From: JBLHGU01 sp047615875
GTDB lineage: Bacteria; Pseudomonadota; Gammaproteobacteria; Arenicellales; CAJQKF01
Assembly: GCA_047615875.1 (NCBI GenBank)
Contig: JBLHGU010000305.1
Coordinates: forward strand, 1-5,391
Direction: 5' to 3'
DNA length: 5,391 bases
Positions within the stretch are counted from its first letter, which is position 1, and every line of letters begins with the position of its first letter. The notes below the pieces were generated by a model. The model was given only the letters and a program-made list of their open reading frames with translations. It did no database searches and was not told the DNA's origin. Position numbers and translations under genes: made by a program. Below are positions 1 to 5,378 of this stretch, in pieces.

Positions 1-3
1 AGC

Positions 4-8
4 TTCTA
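4..8 (+). other. attC: attC R'' remnant (intron 3' exon)
   Basis: TTCTA at the left edge completes the R'' box TTCTAAC when joined to AC at 1913-1914. It belongs to the last cassette of the array to the left, whose gene is outside the window. Confidence 0.8.
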
Positions 9-11
9 ATC

Positions 12-76
12 GGGATAGGGAGCTACTCAAGTAGCCCCCTCCCACAGCACCGTACATACGGGTCCGTATACGGCGC
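12..76 (-). ncRNA. Group II intron domains V and VI (catalytic hairpin and branch-point hairpin)
   Basis: Read on the - strand, positions 76-47 form domain V: a basal stem GCGCCGTA/TACGGTGC (one G-U pair), a two-base TG bulge, and an upper TACG/CGTA stem closed by GACC. The catalytic triad at the stem base is CGC (75-73) rather than AGC, which is characteristic of the IIC class. Domain VI follows at 43-12: GGGA...TCCC and GCTAC/GTAGC stems around a TTGA loop, with an unpaired TA on the 3' side. The A at + position 16, eight bases from the intron 3' end, is the candidate branch point. The folding was done by eye. Confidence 0.85.
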
Positions 77-132
77 CTAGCCAGTTATTAACTGAGATAC
101 TTCATCGGGCAAATCGACTTCATATCAAGTGT

Positions 133-1479
133 CTATCGGGTCGTAACCGGATGATGAATTTTGCACCATAGCGTACGCATGGAGATGAGTCCGATCTGTT
201 CGAAATGTGCATTGCTTAATCCTGCATTGGTGGCCAGTGTTTTCGATAGTCGCCAGTAGCTTTTACGCGATAGCCCCAAATTGATGGCCTCTTTCTTTCT
301 GACCCCCAATTTGATCAGTTCCCGGATTCGACGTCGGGGTTTACGCCACTGTTTCCAGTAACACATCCTCAGCCGCCTTCTCACCCACCCGTCAAGCTTC
401 ACCGCATCATCGTACTTCAGTCCACATCCATAATGCGCCATCCAGCCCTGAATAAAATATTTCAGGCGTACTATTCTCGACATAATGGATATCCCAGGAC
501 ATCGTCGTGTGATGTGTTTTAGCTCTTGCTTGAACTTCTTTACTTTCGAATCAAGCGTTCTCAACTTCTTCCGATGGATTTGAAATCCGAGTACTGCACT
601 TAGTTTTACTAAGCCCACTTTGCTTTTACTCTGGTTCACCTTTACCTTGAGTTTACGTTCAAGATATCGACTCACACTTTCCAGCACACGATCACCGGCA
701 CGTTTAGATTTGACGAAAATCGCCAGATCGTCCGCGTAGCGGATGAACTTATGTCCTCTTCGTTCCAGCTCCTTATCGAGCACATCCAGCAGGATGTTAC
801 TTAATATCGGAGATACAGGGCTGCCTTGCGGCACCCCGATCCGAGTCGGCTGTAATCGTCCTTCGACCATGACGCCCGCACGCAGAAAACGACCCAGTAG
901 TTTCAGCAAACCCTTGTCCTTTACTTTGCGCGCCACCTGTACCATGAGCACATCGTGGTTGACAGTATCGAAGAACTTTTCCAGATCAATATCGACCTGA
1001 TGGATATAACCTTGCCGGTAATACTCCTGTGCCTTTCTAGCTGCTTGTTGCACTGAACGTTTTGGCCTGTAGCCGTAACTAGATTCGGAGAAAGTAGGAT
1101 TGAACAATTCACCGAGCACTTTTGCAATGGATTGCATGATTACTCGGTCTAACACACAAGGGATACCTAAACGGCGCACCCCTCCAGACTCTTTTGGAAT
1201 TTCAACTCGCAGCACTGGCGTAGGCTTGTAACTGCCCTCCAGTAATTGCCGCTTGATGTCCTTCCATTTAGGCCGTGCCCACTTGGGAAACGCTGCAATG
1301 TTGATGTGATCAACACCGGGCGCACCTTTGTTTGAACGTACCTTCTTCCATGCCTCGGCTATACATTCATAGGATGCAATGTATTCCACCGATGCAAAAT
1401 CGACTAAAGATGGCTCTATGACACGCCTGCTATTCACACACCTGAGCGGCGGTTCCCAATAATCAGAGTTCATAAGCAT
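133..1479 (-). CDS. ltrA: Group II intron-encoded reverse transcriptase/maturase
   Basis: This intron-encoded protein binds its own intron RNA, helps it splice and reverse-transcribes it into a new DNA site. At 448 residues it is of usual size for a class C protein. Visible blocks: N-terminal RT0/RT1 with NKGAPGVD (50-57); the RT2 region around IPKESGGVRRLGIP (94-107); the first catalytic aspartates in VDIDLEKFFD (162-171); PQGSPVSP (217-224); the active-site YADD (248-251); RT7 near VLGFQI (296-301); and the maturase/domain X (GIIM type) from about 330, including YFIQGWMAHY (341-350) and the basic VRRRLRMCYWKQWRK run (366-380). There is no HNH endonuclease after domain X, as in class C introns, which use single-stranded or hairpin targets. 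All catalytic residues are present and the frame is open. The start ATG at 1479 has only a weak GAAG-like ribosome site, and an in-frame ATG two codons later (1473) is an alternative. Confidence 0.96.
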   Translation of the reverse strand: MLMNSDYWEPPLRCVNSRRVIEPSLVDFASVEYIASYECIAEAWKKVRSNKGAPGVDHINIAAFPKWARPKWKDIKRQLLEGSYKPTPVLRVEIPKESGGVRRLGIPCVLDRVIMQSIAKVLGELFNPTFSESSYGYRPKRSVQQAARKAQEYYRQGYIHQVDIDLEKFFDTVNHDVLMVQVARKVKDKGLLKLLGRFLRAGVMVEGRLQPTRIGVPQGSPVSPILSNILLDVLDKELERRGHKFIRYADDLAIFVKSKRAGDRVLESVSRYLERKLKVKVNQSKSKVGLVKLSAVLGFQIHRKKLRTLDSKVKKFKQELKHITRRCPGISIMSRIVRLKYFIQGWMAHYGCGLKYDDAVKLDGWVRRRLRMCYWKQWRKPRRRIRELIKLGVRKKEAINLGLSRKSYWRLSKTLATNAGLSNAHFEQIGLISMRTLWCKIHHPVTTR

Positions 1480-1912
1480 CTTCAGTCACACTGCCTTCAG
1501 ACCTTTCCTCAGAGTGATCCCTGAGTTCTCGTCGTCGGCTGACTTCTACCCTGTTAACGCGCACCCTCGCAGGCTCTGTTCCACCGCTGTCGTTAGCCAG
1601 CTTAGGCAGGTAGATCCCGGAATGCCGTACCACCCCGGGTAATGACACAATCTTTCTCTGCAAAACCTCTGTATTTACCATCCCACAGTGATCCGGTTGG
1701 GCTTCGTCATGTTGTGCTGACTCGCCCTGCGGTTCGGCCTGATACAGTTTCTGTGCGTAGGCTCGCAGATTTGCACTCCGGCTTCCTCCCCACGCCCTTC
1801 ACAGAGTCGCAGTTGCCTTCGGCTAGTACTTTTTAAAGTATTCAATTATGATACTTCCGGATAATGTACAAGGGACTTTCACCCTATAAGACTGTGCCCA
1901 TGCCGGGCACAC
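1480..1912 (-). ncRNA. Group II intron 5' RNA region (domains I-III), noncoding
   Basis: This 433-nt stretch before the maturase start holds no convincing gene. It contains the 5' hairpin, GGGTGAAAGTCCC and the possible EBS1 at 1712-1715. A 72-codon open frame on the - strand (1463-1681), and others on +, cross it but look like chance frames in structured RNA. I did not derive a full secondary structure. Confidence 0.75.
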
Positions 1913-1968
1913 ACAATGCAAATGCAGTCGGACGCGACAAAGTCGCGCCGCTGATTTAGGCGTTATAA
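1913..1968 (+). other. attC: attC site (larger part), split by the group II intron; the remainder is at 4-8
   Basis: This part carries the AC of R'', the L'' side, the hairpin core and R' = GTTATAA (1962-1968). Joined to TTCTA at 4-8 it makes a 61 bp attC with R'' = TTCTAAC. L'' AAATGCAGTCGG pairs with L' CCGCTGATTT, leaving unpaired bases of the kind that mark the recombining bottom strand. The centre is a tight CGCGAC-AAA-GTCGCG hairpin. Integrase exchange would fall between G1962 and T1963. With the intron present, R'' is split and integrase binding is probably lost. Confidence 0.9.
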
Positions 1969-2024
1969 GTCTAACTAACTCGGGCTCCTGGCAATATCGA
2001 CTAGGATATAACTGGAAGTAAAAA

Positions 2025-3140
2025 ATGATAAAAACAAAAGATATTCCCCGTGATTCCGACTCTATAACACCTGAGTGGTTGACAGCAGCATTGCGAAGTA
2101 GCGGGACGATTGGCGAGGCAAACGTGCACTCAATCACGTCTATACGTATCGGCGAAGACGAGAGTTTTACAGGCGGTGCGTTGCTACTCCTGGAAATCGG
2201 CTATGACGCCGTTGAACAAGGTGCGCCCACATCGCTAGTTGCCAAAATGGCATCCCCAGATCCTGATATGCGCCTGTTAATGAAAAATGCAAATGGTCGT
2301 GAAGCTCTCTTTTACACTAAATTTGCTGCCCAGGATAACCTGCCTATTCCCGGGTGCTATTACAGTGATTTCAATGCGGAAACCGGAGCATTTATCTTGC
2401 TTTTGGAAGATTTGAGCCACTTTCAAGCTGTTGGATATATCGATGGCTGTGGGCCAAATGATGTTATCAGTGTTGTTCGGGCTTTGGCAAAATTTCATTC
2501 CTATTGGTGGGGCAGCCCTCAGCTAGAAGACATGGGGGGCACATCTATTCTGGCCGAATTCCCATTTAATGAATTGTGGGCACAATACCCGCAGAAAGTA
2601 TCTGAATTGTTGCCAGATATCATTATTCCCGAGACTTTTATTGCTATGGGTCAGTATATCGCGGCAAATGAACTTTCAATCTTTAATCGTTTGATGGAAA
2701 CAGGCCCGATAACTTGCATTCATCGGGATATTTCCGTCGATAATATCCTCTTCAACCGGCAGTCGGAGAGTATTCCCGCGATATTGCTGGATTGGCAAAT
2801 CGTCGGTAAAGGGCGAGGCGCCTATGATGTTGCCTTTTTTCTGATTGGTTCGGTACCTAGTGAACAAAGACGCGAAACGGAACGAAATTTACTTCAAATC
2901 TACCACAGCGATTTGCTCCAATATGGAGTAAAGGACTATAGCTTTGATCAGTGTTGGTTAGACTACAGGCTTGCAGCTATTGGTAAGCTTTTTATTACTG
3001 TGACCGCGACAGTGCTTATGGATAATTCGACACCTCATAAACGCGACTGGCGTAAAGCCGATCTGCAACGGTTGTTGGCCTTTTGTCAAGATCACTCTGT
3101 CGATGAACTAGTGTCGTCAATCGAGAATGAAAGAGCTTAA
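2025..3140 (+). CDS. APH/ecdysteroid-kinase-like (CHK-kinase-like) phosphotransferase
   Basis: A 371-residue protein with the protein-kinase-like fold of small-molecule kinases (APH, choline kinase, EcKL), which move the ATP gamma-phosphate to a hydroxyl on a small substrate; likely cytosolic, with no signal peptide or membrane segment seen. Order of motifs: N-lobe beta strands with VAKMA (72-76, ATP-binding K74), the helix C glutamate in GREALFY (E93), hinge-like ILLLEDL (124-130), catalytic loop IHRDISVDNILF (232-243; D235, N240), metal-binding LLDWQ (254-258; D256), then GRGAYDVAFFL (263-273), which resembles bacterial EcKL relatives. The loop has HRD where most APH enzymes have HGD. The essential residues are present, so it is probably active. 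Start: ATG with GGAAG six bases upstream. The substrate cannot be told; an antibiotic-resistance role is possible because it sits in a cassette, but the motifs do not point to a known aminoglycoside or macrolide enzyme. Confidence 0.88.
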   Translation: MIKTKDIPRDSDSITPEWLTAALRSSGTIGEANVHSITSIRIGEDESFTGGALLLLEIGYDAVEQGAPTSLVAKMASPDPDMRLLMKNANGREALFYTKFAAQDNLPIPGCYYSDFNAETGAFILLLEDLSHFQAVGYIDGCGPNDVISVVRALAKFHSYWWGSPQLEDMGGTSILAEFPFNELWAQYPQKVSELLPDIIIPETFIAMGQYIAANELSIFNRLMETGPITCIHRDISVDNILFNRQSESIPAILLDWQIVGKGRGAYDVAFFLIGSVPSEQRRETERNLLQIYHSDLLQYGVKDYSFDQCWLDYRLAAIGKLFITVTATVLMDNSTPHKRDWRKADLQRLLAFCQDHSVDELVSSIENERA

Positions 3141-3309
3141 ATTACTCCCACCATCAAGCGCAAATATCCAGCAGGTAGGATTTCGGGGACAGTATATGTT
3201 CACTGAGACCTGGAGTAATAGCTATATCTCTCTCGGGTCATCTTGTGCATTTCCGCGATGCATACCCGATAATATGAAATGCTTGGATGAAAATTCAAAA
3301 AACTTATAA
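3127..3309 (+). CDS. Doubtful small ORF (60 aa) at the 3' end of cassette A
   Basis: The ATG lies 14 bp inside the end of the kinase gene in another frame, and the TAA stop falls in the attC R'' box (TTATAAC), a position often seen for genuine cassette genes. The protein has no recognisable domain, signal peptide or membrane segment, and its composition (two Pro-Ser-rich stretches, three Cys) is unremarkable. The upstream ribosome site is poor, so it would depend on coupling to the kinase gene. It may be only open sequence between gene and attC. Confidence 0.25.
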   Translation: MKELKLLPPSSANIQQVGFRGQYMFTETWSNSYISLGSSCAFPRCIPDNMKCLDENSKNL

Positions 3310-3377
3310 CAAAAACATGCACTCGGACAAAATAAAGCTGCGCTGCTCTATTTTACCGGTGATGTCAAGCGTTGTAC
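3304..3377 (+). other. attC: attC-A site of cassette A
   Basis: 74 bp from R'' TTATAAC (3304-3310) to R' GTTGTAC (3371-3377). L'' ACATGCACTCGG pairs with L' CCGGTGATGT, leaving a single G and a single T unpaired, the usual polarity marks. An AAAATA/TATTTT stem encloses a GC-rich end loop. Exchange falls between G3371 and T3372. Confidence 0.92.
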
Positions 3378-3423
3378 TAGCGCCGGGGAGACTGACCCTA
3401 TAAGGTAGGAGAGAAATCGGCAC

Positions 3424-4634
3424 ATGGAACGTGTAATACAAAAGATATTTACAGGACACTTCGAAGCCTATGCCCGCAGTCATAAACTGAGTGCGCGTGA
3501 ACGAGATGCTGCACATAGTTTCATTGCTTGTCGTACAGCCGAACTTGGAGGGCATATTGAATCCTGCCCTGAAGGACATATCAAACGAGCACATTATAAT
3601 TCCTGTAAACATCGAAGTTGCGCACAGTGCAATGCCATACAGATAGAGCGTTGGTTACAAAAACAAAAAGGCCGTTTACTTCAGTGTCCTCACCATCACA
3701 TCATATTCACCATCGCCCACGAACTCATCCCCTTATGGCAATTTAATCGTAGCACAGTCATGAACCTGTTATTTCAGGCCATACGAGCAACCCTATTAGA
3801 CTTTCTCACTGATCCGAAATATCTCGGTGCAACCCCCGGCATACTCTGCGCCTTTCACAGCTGGGGCCTGACCTGATTAATCATCCGCATGGACACTGCC
3901 TGGTAACAGACGGTGGTTTGAATAGTGACGGCGAATGGTTAACCCCCAAGCGTAGTCATTTTTTACCGATTAAGGCAGTCATGCTCAAGTTTCGCGGTAC
4001 ATTCTGCGGGTTATTACACCAGGCCCTGGATGCGGGAGACATCGTTGCACCGAGTGATGACTCGATTGGAAAGTGGCACAGTATCATCAAAAAGACCCAA
4101 TCGAAGAAATGGAATGTCAACCTTCGAGAACGTTATGATCACGGCCAGGGCGTCGCCACCTATTTGGCCCGTTACGTTCGAGGTGGTCCGGTTGCCGACC
4201 ATCAATTTACGCTGAGTCAAAACAGTATCCGCTTTCGATACTACGATCACCGTAAAAACAGCAATGGTAAGAAGCAACATCCGAGTTTCCACACATTGAA
4301 GCCCGAGCAGTTTTTTAAACGCTATCTGCAACATATTCCCGAGAAACGAAAACAGGTCGTGCGATCCTGGGGCTTATACGCTACATCAAAACAAACTGAA
4401 TTGAACCAGGCCAGAGCCCATCATCAGCAAGACCCAGTCGAGCAGAGTGACAATATAGAGTGGCAAGACTTTATAGAAAAGGTAACCGGAGAGGATTACC
4501 GACACTGCCCGACCTGCAAGCGCAGGTTAATCAGTCGGTTAATTGAACCAAAGCAGCAGGCCCCGCCAGCGAAAAGTTCATTTACGGAAATAGTCAATAG
4601 ACTACATAAGCAAAAGGAGACAGAAAAGCTGTGA
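3424..4634 (+). pseudogene. tnpA: IS91-family HUH/Y2 rolling-circle transposase, split by a -1 frameshift
   Basis: Single-strand transposases of this family nick at oriIS and transpose by a rolling-circle-like route. The first 150 codons (3424-3876) hold the N-terminal zinc-binding domain (C48, H52, C61, C66, C69) and CPHHHIIFTIAHEL (88-101). They end at TGA 3874-3876. Reading on in the -1 frame from CTG 3873 gives LINHPHGHCLVT without a break, containing the HUH metal motif (HPHGHC, 3882-3899), then the two catalytic tyrosines of YLARY (codons 4161-4163 and 4173-4175), GGP after them, and a late CPTC motif. The joined length of about 400 residues is normal for the family, so both halves are otherwise complete. 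There is no canonical slippery heptamer at the break, so a one-base deletion or sequencing error is likelier than programmed frameshifting. The ATG has AGGAG (3407-3411) with a long 12-base spacer. IS91/ISCR relatives are the alternatives within the superfamily. Confidence 0.9.
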
Positions 4635-4852
4635 TGTTATCGATGCAGGTAGATTGCAATGACTGAAACAAGAGAAAACCGCACCCATCATGCATAAACT
4701 GGTTGAAAATAAGGCGTGATTGAAATGTATTAGCATAAGTTGCACAATCGGACACCATCAAACCCTAAAAATTGCGGATCAACAGGAGTAAAGCGGTTAA
4801 TGAAATGCCATAGACCCATTGAAGGCCATGACGTCGAGTTCAGTGCCGGCAA
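4635..4852 (+). other. Noncoding tail of cassette B
   Basis: 218 bp between the transposase stop and attC-B. This is where the oriIS end of an IS91-like element would lie, since it follows the transposase gene, but I see no clear terminal hairpin with the family tetranucleotide. It holds an AGGAG (4784-4788) in front of a 27-codon frame and nothing else that I can support. Confidence 0.4.
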
Positions 4853-4883
4853 GTACAACAAGACGATTCAGAGGACAGCGTGA
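4800..4883 (+). CDS. Possible 27-aa small ORF running into attC-B
   Basis: ATG at 4800 is preceded by AGGAG (4784-4788) with an 11-base spacer. The frame runs to a TGA at 4881-4883, inside the L'' side of attC-B. The peptide begins MKCHRPIEGHD and has no recognisable feature. The ribosome site is the best argument for it. It could be the start of an older cassette gene, or chance. Confidence 0.2.
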   Translation: MKCHRPIEGHDVEFSAGKYNKTIQRTA

Positions 4884-4956
4884 CCCTCCGAATGTGCAGC
4901 CAATGTGCCGTGGTTTTTTTTGACCGTGCGGCTGCCTCAGATCTAAGACGTTAGCA
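4853..4956 (+). other. attC: attC-B site of cassette B
   Basis: 104 bp from R'' GTACAAC (4853-4859) to R' GTTAGCA (4950-4956). L'' GATTCAGAGG matches L' CCTCAGATC with unpaired bases. The long terminal part has GCAGCC/GGCTGC (4896-4901 with 4930-4935) around a run of eight T (4914-4921). Exchange falls between G4950 and T4951. It is longer than attC-A and unlike it in the core. Confidence 0.88.
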
Positions 4957-5335
4957 TTCAGTAAAGACGATACTAAATTGGAAAACATGAGTACGTTTGA
5001 TTCATTGAAAAAGCTATACAATAGGTTTCGTAAAAATTACCGAGGCAACCCAGATTCTGGTCAAATGTGCTGTATGTGGTCAACGTCAAACCCACCAGAT
5101 GACATATATAATTCTGATCAAATAATTTCAATTGAAAAGGAATTTAATATCGAATTATCTGAAGATCAGGTATTAGAAATATATGATATGGATTTGAGTG
5201 AAGCGGTTATAAAGATCAACTCAATTAGGCAAAATCAATGCTAACAAGGCATTCCACCGGACTCCGCATACTGTCGCGCTTTTTGCAAAAACGCGCAAAA
5301 AGTCACGCCAGCATGCTACGCCAGTGAATGCGGCG
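4951..5335 (+). mobile_element. Integron gene cassette C (small unknown protein), complete
   Basis: A compact 385 bp cassette of classic design: a 36-bp leader, one gene on +, and a stop codon inside the attC. R' GTTAGCA at the 5' edge and R'' TGCTAAC (5239-5245) are exact reverse complements. The gene is more AT-rich by eye than the kinase and transposase genes, which suggests a different donor. Confidence 0.92.
4987..5244 (+). CDS. Uncharacterised 85-residue cassette protein
   Basis: I do not recognise this protein. It is soluble-looking, with no signal peptide or membrane segment. The basic N-terminus (FDSLKKLYNRFRKNYRG, 4-20) looks helical. A central polar stretch has a Cys pair (MCCMW, 27-31) followed by NPPDD. 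The C-terminal half (about 46-80) is acidic and helical, with IEKEFNIELSEDQ. That part loosely recalls the last helices of acyl-carrier-protein-like folds, but no DSL serine is in the right place, so I do not call it one. The chosen ATG has GGA four bases upstream; an in-frame TTG at 4978 would add three residues. The TAA stop is part of the attC R'' box (TGCTAAC), strong evidence that this is the gene the cassette carries. Confidence 0.8.
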   Translation: MSTFDSLKKLYNRFRKNYRGNPDSGQMCCMWSTSNPPDDIYNSDQIISIEKEFNIELSEDQVLEIYDMDLSEAVIKINSIRQNQC

Positions 5336-5341
5336 TTATGA
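5239..5341 (+). other. attC: attC-C site of cassette C
   Basis: 103 bp from R'' TGCTAAC (5239-5245) to R' GTTATGA (5335-5341). L'' GCATTCCACCGG pairs with L' CCAGTGAATGC with an extra C unpaired. The core has CTTTTTGC and GCAAAAAG arms around AAAAACGC. Exchange falls between G5335 and T5336. Confidence 0.9.
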
Positions 5342-5367
5342 CAATAAAATCACCAACTATCATTAAT

Positions 5368-5373
5368 AGGAGA
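5368..5373 (+). promoter_or_regulatory. Ribosome binding site for the cassette D gene
   Basis: AGGAGA lies five to six bases before ATG 5379. It is the best-matched ribosome site in the window and fixes the start of the truncated gene. Confidence 0.7.
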
Positions 5374-5378
5374 ACATA

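Larger units (their letters stand above)
9..1912 (-). mobile_element. Class C (IIC-attC type) group II intron, complete, inserted in an attC site
   Basis: A self-splicing retroelement of 1904 nt lying antisense to the cassette genes. On the - strand the 5' end reads GTGTGCCC and folds at once into a perfect 7-bp hairpin (TGTGCCC/GGGCACA), followed by the usual domain I motif GGGTGAAAGTCCC (1872-1884). About 430 nt of noncoding domain I-III RNA precede the maturase gene, which sits in domain IV. Domains V and VI lie at 12-76 and the 3' end is ...CCCGAT at position 9. The boundaries are supported because joining the flanks (TTCTA at 4-8 to ACAATGC at 1913) rebuilds an attC, and on the - strand the junction reads TTGT|TAG, as expected for introns that target attC bottom strands. 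A possible EBS1 (ACAA on -, 1712-1715) could pair with the TTGT of the 5' exon. Both ends are intact, so it may be active. The exact end bases are inferred from motifs. Confidence 0.88.
1963..3371 (+). mobile_element. Integron gene cassette A (kinase-like gene), complete
   Basis: The 1409 bp cassette runs from the exchange point in the split attC to the one in attC-A. Its 5' edge completes R' GTTATAA and its 3' part has R'' TTATAAC, exact reverse complements, so the cassette can close into a circle. It has a short 62-bp leader, the kinase gene on +, then about 160 bp before the attC holding only a doubtful small frame. No clear promoter is visible in the leader. Confidence 0.92.
3372..4950 (+). 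mobile_element. Integron gene cassette B carrying an IS91-family transposase
   Basis: 1579 bp between two attC exchange points. R' GTTGTAC at its 5' edge and R'' GTACAAC (4853-4859) are exact reverse complements, so the cassette is whole and could circularise. Nearly all of it is a frameshifted transposase gene starting 52 bp inside the cassette. I could not identify IS91-type terminal sequences on either side. A CAAG tetranucleotide, one of the IS91 target sequences, lies at 4850-4853 against the attC, but this could be chance. Either an IS91-like element entered an older cassette, or the transposase gene was itself captured as a cassette. Confidence 0.85.

Noticed and set aside
743..1127. 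Open frames on + (743-1000) and in another - frame (921-1127) within the maturase gene
   Set aside because: They are out-of-frame shadows of a well-supported reverse transcriptase gene.
1463..1681. 72-codon open frame on the - strand overlapping the maturase start
   Set aside because: It lies in the structured domain I-III RNA of the intron, has no recognisable domain, and such frames are common by chance in this region.
1988..2012. Possible promoter for the kinase gene (CTGGCA and TATAAC)
   Set aside because: The spacer is only about 13 bases, too short for a sigma-70 promoter, and the -35 match is poor.
3185..3197. GGGGACAGTATAT resembling sequences seen near REP-associated transposases
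   Set aside because: It is a single short match with no inverted partner and no such transposase nearby.
4014..4334. 106-codon - strand frame and 61-codon + frame inside the transposase
   Set aside because: The transposase motifs in the other frame explain the coding signal; these have no independent support.
5250..5334. Inverted CTTTTTGC/GCAAAAAG arms considered as a terminator or small IR element
   Set aside because: They lie within the attC-C core and are explained by the attC hairpin.
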